A program made the position numbers and the translations under genes. The notes beneath the pieces were generated by a model, which saw only the letters and a list, made by a program, of their open reading frames with translations, made no database searches and was not told where the DNA came from. This document shows, piece by piece, positions 6,793 through 15,305 of a DNA stretch of 64,000 bases. Origin of the DNA: DASRQK01 sp040392005 (lineage in GTDB: Bacteria; Bacteroidota; Bacteroidia; Sphingobacteriales; Sphingobacteriaceae); assembly GCA_040392005.1 (NCBI GenBank), contig JBEBWT010000001.1:102642-166641 (forward strand), in the 5' to 3' direction. Positions within the stretch are counted from its first letter, which is position 1; each line of letters opens with the position of its first letter.

Positions 6793-8958
6793 ATGAAAAT
6801 ATTTTCCCGCAAAACCTTTCTATATGGATTATTGATCGGACTTGGTTCCCTGCATTTTTCGGCCATCGCCCCCGATGAGGGTATGTTTCCCCTCAGCGAT
6901 CTGGACCGTGCGGGACTCAAATCCGCCGGATTGAAGATCGATGAAAAGGATATTTACAATCCCGGGCAGACCGGTCTGGTAGATGCACTGGTCCGTGTCG
7001 GAGGATGTAGCGGTTCATTTGTATCCGATCAGGGCCTGATCATCACCAACCATCACTGTGCATTCAGTGCGGTGCAACTGGCCAGTACCCCGGAACGGGA
7101 TTACCTGACCAACGGGTTTGTTGCTGCCAGAAAAGAACTGGAGATTGAAGCAAAAGGACTGACCATACGGATTACTGAGAGTTATGAGGATGTCTCAGCA
7201 AAGGTGCTGGGAGCGGTTGCCAATGTTTCCGATCCGGCCGAGCGGATCCGGATCATCCAGGAGCAGCAGCGCAACCTGGCCCGTGAGGCCGAAGCCGCAG
7301 ATCCTACGATCAGGGCAGAGGTTTCGGAAATGTTTATCGGCAAGAGTTATGTATTGTTCCGCTATAAAACCATTGAGGATGTGCGCCTGGTGTATATTCC
7401 CCGGCAGAATATCGGTGAATTTGGTGGTGAGACGGACAATTGGGTCTGGCCGCGGCATACCGGTGATTTTTCTTTCCTGCGGGCTTATGTGGGCAAAGAC
7501 GGGTCCTCTGCGGCATTTTCTAAAGATAATGTGCCTTATCAGCCCAAAAAATATTTGAAGATCAACCCGAAAGGGGTAGAGGAGGAGGATTTTGTGTTTA
7601 TTCTCGGCTATCCCGGACGTACATTCCGTCACCGGCCCGCACAATACCTCGAATATCAGCAGCGCTTCCTGCTGCCCTATGTGTCCGAATTGAACGATTT
7701 CCAAAACCGTCAGATGCACGAAGCCGGTAAAAATAACAAGGCTATCGAATTGCAACTGGCTACCCGGATCAAGCGCAATGCGAATGTGATGAAAAATTAC
7801 CGGGGCAAGATGAAAGGCCTCCGCAATATTGATCTGGTAGGAACAAAACGCCAGGAAGATCAGGCTTTACAGGAATTTATCCGTCGTACCCCGGCCCTCA
7901 ATGCAAAATACGGGAACCTGATGGCCAATATTGATGCGCATTACCAGACGGTTTTTGCGGATGCCCAAAAAGACTTGTGGCTGGGACAGATAAATAATAG
8001 TACGACCCTGTTGCAGGCGGCGAGAACGGTCAATGACTTCAAGGCCCGTCTGGCGGCCATAGCGGATGCGGCCGGACGCAAGGAGTTTTTCAGCCAGCAA
8101 TCGGACAGGATCAAACGATCGCTGCAACAGGTTTATAGTAATTATAATGAATATGCCGATCAGCGGATCCTGGGCCTTATGCTGGCCGATGCCAGCGGCT
8201 TTGTAGGAAAGAATGTGATCCCTTCTGTGGAAAAAGAGGGGCTGGGATCCGAGGATGCCGCATTCAAGCTGGCGGCCCAATTGGTGTCCGGAAGCAAACT
8301 GGCCGATCAGAATCGCTTTTTTACAGAAGTACTGACCTCAGAAGCAGCACTGCTTGCTTATGACGATGCGCTGCTGCAATTCCAAAAGGATGTGCAGGCT
8401 GATGCCACTGCATTCAGACCGGAGCAGGTCCGCAGGGAAGGAGAGCTCAACCAACTGATGGGAGATTATGTAGCAGTCAAAGAGCAATACCAGCAGCGCA
8501 GCTTCGTGCCGGATGCCAATTCCACCCTGCGTCTGACCTACGGGTATATCCGGGGCTATTCTCCTGCGGATGCCACCTATATGCGTCCGTTCACGACCAT
8601 CAAAGGCCTGATAGAAAAAGGTGCTTCAGGGGATGAAGAGTTTGACTACCCTGTTGCAATCCGCGAACGCTGGCAGGCAAAGGATTTCGGCCCGTATATC
8701 AAAAAGGATCTGAATGATGTGCCGGTCAATATCCTGTATGATATGGATACCACCGGGGGCAATTCAGGTTCACCCATTATGAATGCCTACGGAGAACTGA
8801 TCGGAGTCAATTTTGACCGGGCTTATGATGCCACCATCAATGATTTTGCCTGGAACCATAGTTACAGCCGCTCGATCGGGGTGGATATCCGTTATGTGCT
8901 GTGGGTCGCGGACAAAATCGACCAGGCAGATTTCCTGCTCCGCGAGCTGGGGATCTGA
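6793..8958 (+). CDS. S46-family dipeptidyl-peptidase, DPP11-like by specificity residue
   Basis: A 721-residue secreted serine exopeptidase that removes dipeptides from peptide N-termini. The start at ATG 6793 gives a signal peptide (MKIFSRKTFLYGLLIGLGSL). The chymotrypsin-like triad is visible: His in GLIITNHHCAF, Asp in ETDNWVWPRHTGDFS, and Ser658 in GGNSGSPIMNAYGE. The residue 18 positions after the catalytic Ser is Arg676 (GVNFDRAYD). In Porphyromonas enzymes this position is Arg in DPP11 (Asp/Glu at P1) and Gly in DPP7 (hydrophobic P1). Length equals that of DPP11. Acidic P1 specificity is therefore inferred. It appears monocistronic, ending seven bases from the convergent MBL gene. Confidence 0.92.
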   Translation: MKIFSRKTFLYGLLIGLGSLHFSAIAPDEGMFPLSDLDRAGLKSAGLKIDEKDIYNPGQTGLVDALVRVGGCSGSFVSDQGLIITNHHCAFSAVQLASTPERDYLTNGFVAARKELEIEAKGLTIRITESYEDVSAKVLGAVANVSDPAERIRIIQEQQRNLAREAEAADPTIRAEVSEMFIGKSYVLFRYKTIEDVRLVYIPRQNIGEFGGETDNWVWPRHTGDFSFLRAYVGKDGSSAAFSKDNVPYQPKKYLKINPKGVEEEDFVFILGYPGRTFRHRPAQYLEYQQRFLLPYVSELNDFQNRQMHEAGKNNKAIELQLATRIKRNANVMKNYRGKMKGLRNIDLVGTKRQEDQALQEFIRRTPALNAKYGNLMANIDAHYQTVFADAQKDLWLGQINNSTTLLQAARTVNDFKARLAAIADAAGRKEFFSQQSDRIKRSLQQVYSNYNEYADQRILGLMLADASGFVGKNVIPSVEKEGLGSEDAAFKLAAQLVSGSKLADQNRFFTEVLTSEAALLAYDDALLQFQKDVQADATAFRPEQVRREGELNQLMGDYVAVKEQYQQRSFVPDANSTLRLTYGYIRGYSPADATYMRPFTTIKGLIEKGASGDEEFDYPVAIRERWQAKDFGPYIKKDLNDVPVNILYDMDTTGGNSGSPIMNAYGELIGVNFDRAYDATINDFAWNHSYSRSIGVDIRYVLWVADKIDQADFLLRELGI

Positions 8959-8965
8959 TGGCTGC

Positions 8966-9751
8966 TTAATAGGCCTCCACAATCCGAAAACCACCGTTTG
9001 GTCTGGCTTCCGGACGGCCAATGGCAATATTGGTGGAATGGTAGAATAAGAATACCCAACCCTCCCTGCTGCCCTGCTCCCAATACTGCTCCCGCAATTT
9101 CATGGCTTTCCGGCCATCATAATCGTATTTGGCCGCAAAGCTCCTGAAAAACTGTTCCGGTTCGGGTGCCTCATCGCCCCCGTAAAAAAAATGCTCGCCC
9201 CCGGTATAAATATGAAAGACCTGATGATGCCGGGTATGTCCGCCCGATAGCTCGTAATGGATTTCATGGGTCAGCATTCCATCACCTTCCACCAGCAATA
9301 GATTGCCACTGCGTTGCAATACATCAAAAAATTCGGTTTTGTAGGATTCCGTGTTTCCACTGTACGCATCTTCCCATTCTCCCCGCTGGACCACGTATTC
9401 CGCATCTGGGAAAGCCAATCTGAGTGAACCATCCTTTTCCATCACCGTGCCGCTTGCATGATCTTTGTGCAGGTGTGACAGGAGCACATAACGCACATTG
9501 GCCGGGTCCAGTCCTTTTTTCCGCATATTTTCATGCAGAAGCAGGCCGCCGTCTTTCCCCGGAAAACCCAGTCCGGTATCCACCAGGATCAGGCCCGCTG
9601 GAGTCTCGACCACAAAGGGATGGACATGGATAAACAGGGAGCCGGGCCGGTCCCTGCGTTCATGGATTTCCGGATCAAAGGGTATAAAAGACTTGGTCGT
9701 ATCCACCGAATAGGACCCTTCGTACAATGAGTGTACAGACATAATCGCCAT
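8966..9751 (-). CDS. MBL-fold metallo-hydrolase
   Basis: A 261-residue protein with the metallo-beta-lactamase fold. The zinc motif HxHxDH appears as SHLHKDHASG near residue 95; downstream ligand candidates are in ELSGGHTRHHQVF and FFYGGDEAPEPEQF. The N-terminal half has the typical VETPAGLILVDTGLGFPG strand containing an Asp. The substrate is unknown; lactonase-like and thioesterase-like members share this layout. Start options are ATG 9751 or ATG 9742. It lacks a signal peptide, so it is cytoplasmic, and is divergent from recJ. Confidence 0.85.
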   Translation of the reverse strand: MAIMSVHSLYEGSYSVDTTKSFIPFDPEIHERRDRPGSLFIHVHPFVVETPAGLILVDTGLGFPGKDGGLLLHENMRKKGLDPANVRYVLLSHLHKDHASGTVMEKDGSLRLAFPDAEYVVQRGEWEDAYSGNTESYKTEFFDVLQRSGNLLLVEGDGMLTHEIHYELSGGHTRHHQVFHIYTGGEHFFYGGDEAPEPEQFFRSFAAKYDYDGRKAMKLREQYWEQGSREGWVFLFYHSTNIAIGRPEARPNGGFRIVEAY

Positions 9752-9792
9752 GTTCAATCTTCCTTTTCCAAAGCAAATGCAGAATAAATCTG

Positions 9793-9800
9793 TATCTTTG
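9793..9800 (+). promoter_or_regulatory. -7 promoter box of recJ
   Basis: TATCTTTG is an exact TAnnTTTG match 24 bases before ATG 9825. No TTG is found at the expected upstream distance. Its position rules against translation from the earlier in-frame ATGs at 9750 and 9777. Confidence 0.55.
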
Positions 9801-9824
9801 CCACTATCAATTCCTGACAAAGAT

Positions 9825-11534
9825 ATGCAAAAAAGATGGGTGCCGGTTCCGAAAGTTGATCGCCTGAATGCGGAAAAATTGCGGACAGAATTAGGTATCC
9901 ACCCGGTACTCGCTGATTTACTGATCGGTCGGGGAGTCCGTTCCTTTGAACAGGCCAGGGAATTTTTCCGCCCCGCCCTCGACCGCCTGCATGATCCCTT
10001 TCTGATGAAGGATATGGACCGGGCGGTCACCCGCATTGAACAGGCCATCGGTGCCAATGAGAAAATATTGATTTATGGGGATTATGATGTGGATGGCACC
10101 ACCGCCGTCGCTCTGGTCTTTGGTTTTTTCCGGCAGTTCCATTCCCGGATGGAATATTATTTGCCGGACCGTTATACAGAGGGTTATGGTCTTTCCTTTC
10201 AAGGTGTTGATTATGCGGCAACCAATGGAATCACCTTGATCATTACCCTGGATTGCGGCATCAAAGCACATGATCAGGTATCGTATGCCAGAGATAAGGG
10301 CATAGATGTTATTATCGGAGATCACCACTTGCCCGGTCAGACCCTTCCTGATGCGCTGGCCGTACTGGATCCCAAACGCCCGGATTGCGAATACCCGTAC
10401 AAAGAGCTCTCCGGTTGCGGTGTAGGCTTCAAGATGGTCCAGGCGTTTATTTCCAGAAATGGAATGGAGATGGATCAGGCTTATCAGTTTCTCGATCTGG
10501 TAGCAGTGAGCATCGCCTCGGATATTGTGCCTATCACTGGTGAAAACCGGGTACTGACCTATTTTGGTCTGATCAGACTCAATACCAACCCATCCTGTGG
10601 CTTGCAGGCCCTGATCGGACTATCGGGCAACCGCAACGGCCATTTTACGATCAATGATATTTTGTTCCAATTGGGCCCGCGTATCAATGCGGCTGGCCGG
10701 ATCGACCATGCGCGTGATGCGGTGCGCCTGCTGTTGTCCAGATCCATGCAGGAAGCTGAATCTTTCAGTGGTGGTATTGATGAGCAAAATACCCAACGCA
10801 AAGACTTTGATCTCAGAATCACCGAGGAAGCGCTGCAACTGGCAGGTGGGAACGGGTCTTTGAATGGGAAAAAGAGCATGGTACTCTACAAGGAAGACTG
10901 GCACCGGGGAGTGATCGGGATTGTAGCCTCCCGGCTTGTGGAAAAATTTTACAGGCCCACGGTCATTCTGACACATACCAACACCCATATTACCGGATCG
11001 GCCCGATCCATTGCTGGCGTAGATCTGTACGAGACCCTGACAGACTGCCGGGATCTGCTGGATCAGTATGGCGGACATCAGTATGCGGCCGGACTGACCA
11101 TGCAGGCCGAAAATGTACAGTTGTTCAAAGAACGCTTTGAAGAGGCTGTTGCTTCCAGGGTGACAGACGATATGTTGGTGCCGGAGGTACAGATTGATGC
11201 AGAAATTGAATTGAAAGAGATTGATGCCCGTTTTTACAGAGTCCTGAAACAATTTGAACCTTTCGGCCCTCAGCACGAGCCGCCAGTATTTCTGAGCACC
11301 CATGTTTCGGTGGTAGGTCCGGCACAGGTGGTAGGGGACAATCACCTGCGGATGCAGGTAGTTCAGAAGGACTCACCTGCCTTCCCCTGCATAGGCTTTG
11401 GTCTGGGCCATTTCGCAGATGCGATCAATCGTGGAGCCGCCTTTGATATCTGTTTTGTACTGGAGGAAAACAACTGGCGGCAGCGGCGCAATCTCCAGTT
11501 GAATCTGAAAGATATCGCATTGGACTATGCATAA
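9825..11534 (+). CDS. recJ: single-stranded-DNA-specific exonuclease RecJ
   Basis: A 569-residue 5'-3' exonuclease acting on single-stranded DNA in recombination and mismatch or base-excision repair. The DHH phosphoesterase motifs are LIYGDYDVDGTTAVAL, TLDCGIKAHD, VIIGDHHLP and, in the DHHA1 part, GQYGGHQYAAGLTM-like residues (DQYGGHQYAAGLTM). Further conserved blocks are LGPRINAAGRIDHA and HRGVIGIVASRLVEKFYRP. The start was chosen from the promoter box and family length. lptB follows 66 bases later on the same strand. Confidence 0.96.
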   Translation: MQKRWVPVPKVDRLNAEKLRTELGIHPVLADLLIGRGVRSFEQAREFFRPALDRLHDPFLMKDMDRAVTRIEQAIGANEKILIYGDYDVDGTTAVALVFGFFRQFHSRMEYYLPDRYTEGYGLSFQGVDYAATNGITLIITLDCGIKAHDQVSYARDKGIDVIIGDHHLPGQTLPDALAVLDPKRPDCEYPYKELSGCGVGFKMVQAFISRNGMEMDQAYQFLDLVAVSIASDIVPITGENRVLTYFGLIRLNTNPSCGLQALIGLSGNRNGHFTINDILFQLGPRINAAGRIDHARDAVRLLLSRSMQEAESFSGGIDEQNTQRKDFDLRITEEALQLAGGNGSLNGKKSMVLYKEDWHRGVIGIVASRLVEKFYRPTVILTHTNTHITGSARSIAGVDLYETLTDCRDLLDQYGGHQYAAGLTMQAENVQLFKERFEEAVASRVTDDMLVPEVQIDAEIELKEIDARFYRVLKQFEPFGPQHEPPVFLSTHVSVVGPAQVVGDNHLRMQVVQKDSPAFPCIGFGLGHFADAINRGAAFDICFVLEENNWRQRRNLQLNLKDIALDYA

Positions 11535-11600
11535 TCCGGGTTGTTTTTTGCAGTAAATTAAGAATAATTTTTATCTTCGGAACATTGAAAAATTAAATGG

Positions 11601-12335
11601 ATGATATTAAAGGCAGAACACCTGATCAAAAAATACAGGCAGCGGACGGTAGTCAATGATGTTTCTTTTGAGGTTTCACAGGGAGAGATCGTGGGATTGC
11701 TGGGGCCGAACGGAGCCGGGAAGACCACTTCTTTTTATATGATTGTGGGCCTGATAAAGCCCAATGAGGGCCATGTTTATTTGGATGGAGCAGAAATCAC
11801 GGCCGATCCCATGTACAAGCGTGCGCAAAAGGGGATTGGGTACCTGGCGCAGGAAGCCTCGGTATTCCGCAAATTATCCGTAGAGGACAATGTGATGTCC
11901 GTGCTGGAAATCCATTATCCGCACAGGGAAGAACGCCGGGAAAAACTGGAAGAATTATTGAGTGAATTTTCACTTCACCGGGTCCGGAAGAACCGGGGAG
12001 ACCTGCTTTCAGGTGGTGAAAGGCGAAGGACGGAAATCGCCAGGGCATTGGCCGCCAATCCCAATTTTATCTTGCTGGATGAACCCTTTGCCGGGGTCGA
12101 TCCCATTGCCGTAGAAGAAATCCAGTCCATTGTGGCCAAGCTGAAGACCCGGAACATCGGTATCCTGATCACGGATCACAATGTACAAGAGACCCTCTCC
12201 ATTACAGACCGGGCATACCTGCTGGCGGAAGGAAAGATCATGCTGGACGGTACGCCGGAAGAAATTGCATCCAACGAGTTGGCCCGCAAGTTTTACCTGG
12301 GCCGCAATTTTGAATTACGCAGGAAAAAACTCTAA
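11601..12335 (+). CDS. lptB: LPS export ABC transporter ATP-binding protein LptB
   Basis: A 244-residue ATPase that powers extraction of lipopolysaccharide from the inner membrane together with LptF, LptG and LptC. Walker A is LLGPNGAGKTTSFYMI, the Q-loop is YLAQEASVF, the signature is LLSGGERRRTEIARA, Walker B is FILLDEPFAGVDP, and the switch His is in LITDHNVQET. The YLAQEASVFRKLSVEDN block is characteristic of LptB. The other Lpt genes are not in the window. It is 12 bases from the following GH3-like gene, so these are probably co-transcribed. Confidence 0.95.
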   Translation: MILKAEHLIKKYRQRTVVNDVSFEVSQGEIVGLLGPNGAGKTTSFYMIVGLIKPNEGHVYLDGAEITADPMYKRAQKGIGYLAQEASVFRKLSVEDNVMSVLEIHYPHREERREKLEELLSEFSLHRVRKNRGDLLSGGERRRTEIARALAANPNFILLDEPFAGVDPIAVEEIQSIVAKLKTRNIGILITDHNVQETLSITDRAYLLAEGKIMLDGTPEEIASNELARKFYLGRNFELRRKKL

Positions 12336-12347
12336 ACACAGTTCCCC

Positions 12348-13856
12348 ATGGCATTACTGAACTCGATTTTTACATGGATTATGAAAAAGCGCATTCACCA
12401 GATTGAGCTTTTTATGAAATATCCGCATGAGGTCCAGGATGAATGGTTCCACAGCCTGATTTCCACTGCCCAGGCGACCGAATGGGGCAGGAAGTATGAA
12501 TATGAATCCATTCTGACGCCTGGAATTTACAAGGAACGGGTGCCGCTGCAGGATTATAATAGCCTTAAACCCTATATTGACCGGATGCTGCAAGGCGAGC
12601 AGAATATTCTCTGGCCATCGGAGATCAAATGGTTCGCCAAATCTTCGGGTACGACTTCGGATCGCAGCAAATTCATTCCGGTCAGTCGTGAAGCGCTGGA
12701 AGAATGCCATTATCAGGGAGGCAAAGATATGCTTTCGGTCTATTGTCACAACCGGCCCGATACCCGGATCATGACGGGAAAGACCGTGGTGCTGGGTGGA
12801 AGCTCACAGATCCTCAATATCAGTTCTAATGCCTATCAGGGAGACTTGTCTTCTATCATTATTCGCAATCTGCCCTTCTGGGCCGAATATACCCGCACAC
12901 CCAGTATCGACGTGACGCTCAATCCCAATTTTGAGGAAAAAATCGAAAGTATAGCGCAGATCACCTGCAAGGAAAACGTAACCAATCTTTCCGGTGTGCC
13001 TACCTGGAATATTGTGCTGGCCAAGCGCATCCTGGAAATTACCGGCAAATCAAATCTGCTGGAAGTCTGGCCCAATCTGGAATTTTACAGCCACGGTGGC
13101 GTGAGTTTCCGGCCTTACCGGGAGCAATTTAAGCAACTGATCCCTTCAGACCGCATGTATTATCTGGAAAATTACAATGCATCCGAAGGCTATTTTGCTT
13201 TGCAGGACCAGCCTGATTCCGAAGATTTGCTGCTCATGCTGGATTATGGGATCTATTATGAATTTCTGCCCATCGAAAATCTGCACGATGAGCATCCGCA
13301 GACCCTGGCATTGCATGAGGTGGAATTGAATAAAAATTATGCCCTGGTGATCTCCACCAATGCCGGTCTCTGGCGTTATATGGTGGGCGATACCATCAAA
13401 TTTGTGAACCTTGCCCCTTATCGCATACAGATTACCGGACGGACCAAACAATATATCAATACCTTTGGCGAGGAACTGATTGTGGATAATGCGGATCAGG
13501 CCCTCGATTTTGCATGTGGTGCCACTGCGGCCATTGTTCGGGATTATACGGCCGGTCCGGTCTATTTCAGCGAAGGCAAATCCGGTGCGCACGAATGGAT
13601 GATCGAGTTTGAAAATCAGCCCGATGATTTTGAGCGTTTTTGTGAGTTGCTTGACCAGCGATTGCGGGAACTGAATTCGGATTATGATGCCAAGCGTTTC
13701 AAAAATATGGCCCTCGGTTTTCCGGTGGTACATCATGTGCCGGACGGGACTTTTTACAGGTGGATGAAGGAAAGGGGCAAGCTGGGCGGCCAGAATAAAG
13801 TGCCTCGCCTGGCCAATGAAAGGACTTACCTGGAAGCTATCGCAAAGCTGATCTGA
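12348..13856 (+). CDS. GH3-like acyl-adenylate/acyl-amido synthetase
   Basis: A 502-residue protein of the GH3 family (firefly-luciferase superfamily), whose plant members couple acids such as auxin or jasmonate to amino acids. The phosphate-binding loop is FAKSSGTTSDRSKFIPVS near residue 95; other family blocks are EFYSHGGVSFRPYREQ, YYLENYNASEGYFALQD, and GLWRYMVGDTIKFVN followed by ITGRTKQYINTFGEELI. Bacterial members are common in Bacteroidota but the substrate is unknown. The placement between lptB and der suggests an envelope-related role only weakly. Confidence 0.88.
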   Translation: MALLNSIFTWIMKKRIHQIELFMKYPHEVQDEWFHSLISTAQATEWGRKYEYESILTPGIYKERVPLQDYNSLKPYIDRMLQGEQNILWPSEIKWFAKSSGTTSDRSKFIPVSREALEECHYQGGKDMLSVYCHNRPDTRIMTGKTVVLGGSSQILNISSNAYQGDLSSIIIRNLPFWAEYTRTPSIDVTLNPNFEEKIESIAQITCKENVTNLSGVPTWNIVLAKRILEITGKSNLLEVWPNLEFYSHGGVSFRPYREQFKQLIPSDRMYYLENYNASEGYFALQDQPDSEDLLLMLDYGIYYEFLPIENLHDEHPQTLALHEVELNKNYALVISTNAGLWRYMVGDTIKFVNLAPYRIQITGRTKQYINTFGEELIVDNADQALDFACGATAAIVRDYTAGPVYFSEGKSGAHEWMIEFENQPDDFERFCELLDQRLRELNSDYDAKRFKNMALGFPVVHHVPDGTFYRWMKERGKLGGQNKVPRLANERTYLEAIAKLI

Positions 13857-13862
13857 ATTTCG

Positions 13863-13912
13863 TACCTTTGGACCCTGATTCCGCATAACGAAGTCTAATG
13901 TGGAATCCGGGT
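13863..13912 (+). promoter_or_regulatory. -7 box plus leader hairpin upstream of der
   Basis: TACCTTTG (13863-13870) is an exact -7 box, though without a TTG at -33. Just after it lies an inverted repeat, ACCCTGATTCCGCAT (13872-13886) with ATGTGGAATCCGGGT (13898-13912), 13 of 15 positions pairing around an 11-base loop. The hairpin would sit at the 5' end of the der transcript, 22 bases before the start codon. It could alternatively end the GH3 transcript, but no T-run follows. Confidence 0.5.
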
Positions 13913-13934
13913 TAAACCCTGTTAATTTGAAATT

Positions 13935-15236
13935 ATGGCAAATATCCTGGCAATTGTAGGAAGACCGAATGTGGGCAAGTCCACTTTATACAATAGATTG
14001 ACTGAAAGCAGAAAGGCGATTGTCGATGATTTTAGCGGAGTGACCCGGGACCGGCATTATGGTCAGGGTGAATGGATCGGCAAGCAATTCACGGTGATCG
14101 ATACCGGTGGTTATGTGCACGGTTCGGATGATGTGTTTGAGGCAGCGATCCGGGAGCAGGTGCTGATCGCAATCGAAGAGGCGACAGTAATCTTGTTTAT
14201 GGTGGATGTAATGACTGGCATCACGGATCTGGACGATGAAATTGCCAATTTGTTGCGCAGGAGTAAAAAGCCGGTATTCGTGGTGGTGAACAAGGTGGAT
14301 CATGCCCTGTTACAGCAGGAAGCATCTGTTTTTTACAGCTTTGGACTGGGGGAAATCTTCCCGGTTTCCTCTGCCTCCGGATCTGGTACCGGGGAATTGC
14401 TGGATGAGGTAGTCAAACATTTTGAAGAGCTGCCCGAGGAAACGGATGAACTGCCCAAATATGCGGTTGTGGGTCGTCCCAATGTGGGTAAATCTTCCTT
14501 TATCAATGCCCTGATCGGGAAGGAGCGGAATATTGTCACTCCGATCGCGGGTACCACCCGGGATTCCATCCGGATCCATTACAATATGTACGGCCATGAT
14601 TTTATGCTGATCGATACGGCAGGTTTGCGGAAAAAGGCCAAAGTCAAGGAAAATATTGAATTTTATTCGGTGATGCGGACTATCAAAGCACTGGAAGATG
14701 CGGATGTGGTCATCCTGATGCTGGATGCCATGGAAGGTCTGGAGGCGCAGGATATCAATATATTCCACCTGGCCGAAAAAAATAAAAAGGGCGTCGTCAT
14801 CCTGGTCAATAAATGGGATCTGATTGAGAAAAACCACAAAACCACCAAAGTTTTTGAGGAGATGATCCATGAAAAAATTGCTCCTTTCACCGATGTGCCG
14901 ATCATCTTCACCTCGGTCACCGAGAAGCAGCGGATTTTCAAAGCCCTGGAAGCGGCTAAAGCGGTTTACGACAATAAGATGAAGACCATCCCGACCTCCA
15001 AACTGAATGAGGTACTGCTGCCCATTATTGAGAATTATCCCCCACCGGCCACCAAAGGCAAGTATATCAAGATCAAATATGTGACCCAGTTGAAAGGCCG
15101 GTCACCCATGTTTGCATTTTTCTGTAACCTGCCTCAGTATATCAAGGAGCCTTACAAACGCTTCATCGAAAACAAGATCAGGGAGCATTTTGATTTCCAG
15201 GGAGTCCCTATCCAGATCTGGTTCCGCCAGAAATAA
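13935..15236 (+). CDS. der: ribosome-assembly GTPase Der (EngA)
   Basis: A 433-residue protein with two tandem GTPase domains followed by a KH-like domain; it is needed for 50S subunit maturation. G1 motifs are VGRPNVGKSTLYN (domain 1) and VGRPNVGKSSFIN (domain 2, near residue 180). G3 motifs are DTGGY and DTAGL; G4 motifs are NKVD and NKWD. The C-terminal KH-like part includes PPATKGKYIKIKYVTQ and PIQIWFRQK. Length is standard. It ends facing the minus-strand glutamate-synthase-like gene. Confidence 0.97.
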   Translation: MANILAIVGRPNVGKSTLYNRLTESRKAIVDDFSGVTRDRHYGQGEWIGKQFTVIDTGGYVHGSDDVFEAAIREQVLIAIEEATVILFMVDVMTGITDLDDEIANLLRRSKKPVFVVVNKVDHALLQQEASVFYSFGLGEIFPVSSASGSGTGELLDEVVKHFEELPEETDELPKYAVVGRPNVGKSSFINALIGKERNIVTPIAGTTRDSIRIHYNMYGHDFMLIDTAGLRKKAKVKENIEFYSVMRTIKALEDADVVILMLDAMEGLEAQDINIFHLAEKNKKGVVILVNKWDLIEKNHKTTKVFEEMIHEKIAPFTDVPIIFTSVTEKQRIFKALEAAKAVYDNKMKTIPTSKLNEVLLPIIENYPPPATKGKYIKIKYVTQLKGRSPMFAFFCNLPQYIKEPYKRFIENKIREHFDFQGVPIQIWFRQK

Positions 15237-15244
15237 AGTAAAAT

Positions 15245-15305
15245 CCGGGGTGTGTTTTCCGGGCCTTTCACATCGAAGTTGTGTAGTCTGGAAAAGACAC
15301 CCCGG
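15245..15305. terminator. inverted repeat between der and the convergent gene
   Basis: CCGGGGTGTGTTTTCC (15245-15260) pairs with GGAAAAGACACCCCGG (15290-15305) with one mismatch around a 29-base loop, itself containing CACA/TGTG. Its position between convergent genes suggests a two-way terminator, but there is no flanking T-run. Confidence 0.5.

Noticed and set aside
9750..9824. Upstream ATG codons (9750, 9777) as recJ starts
   Set aside because: The exact -7 box at 9793-9800 lies inside the extended coding part, and family length and N-terminus fit ATG 9825.
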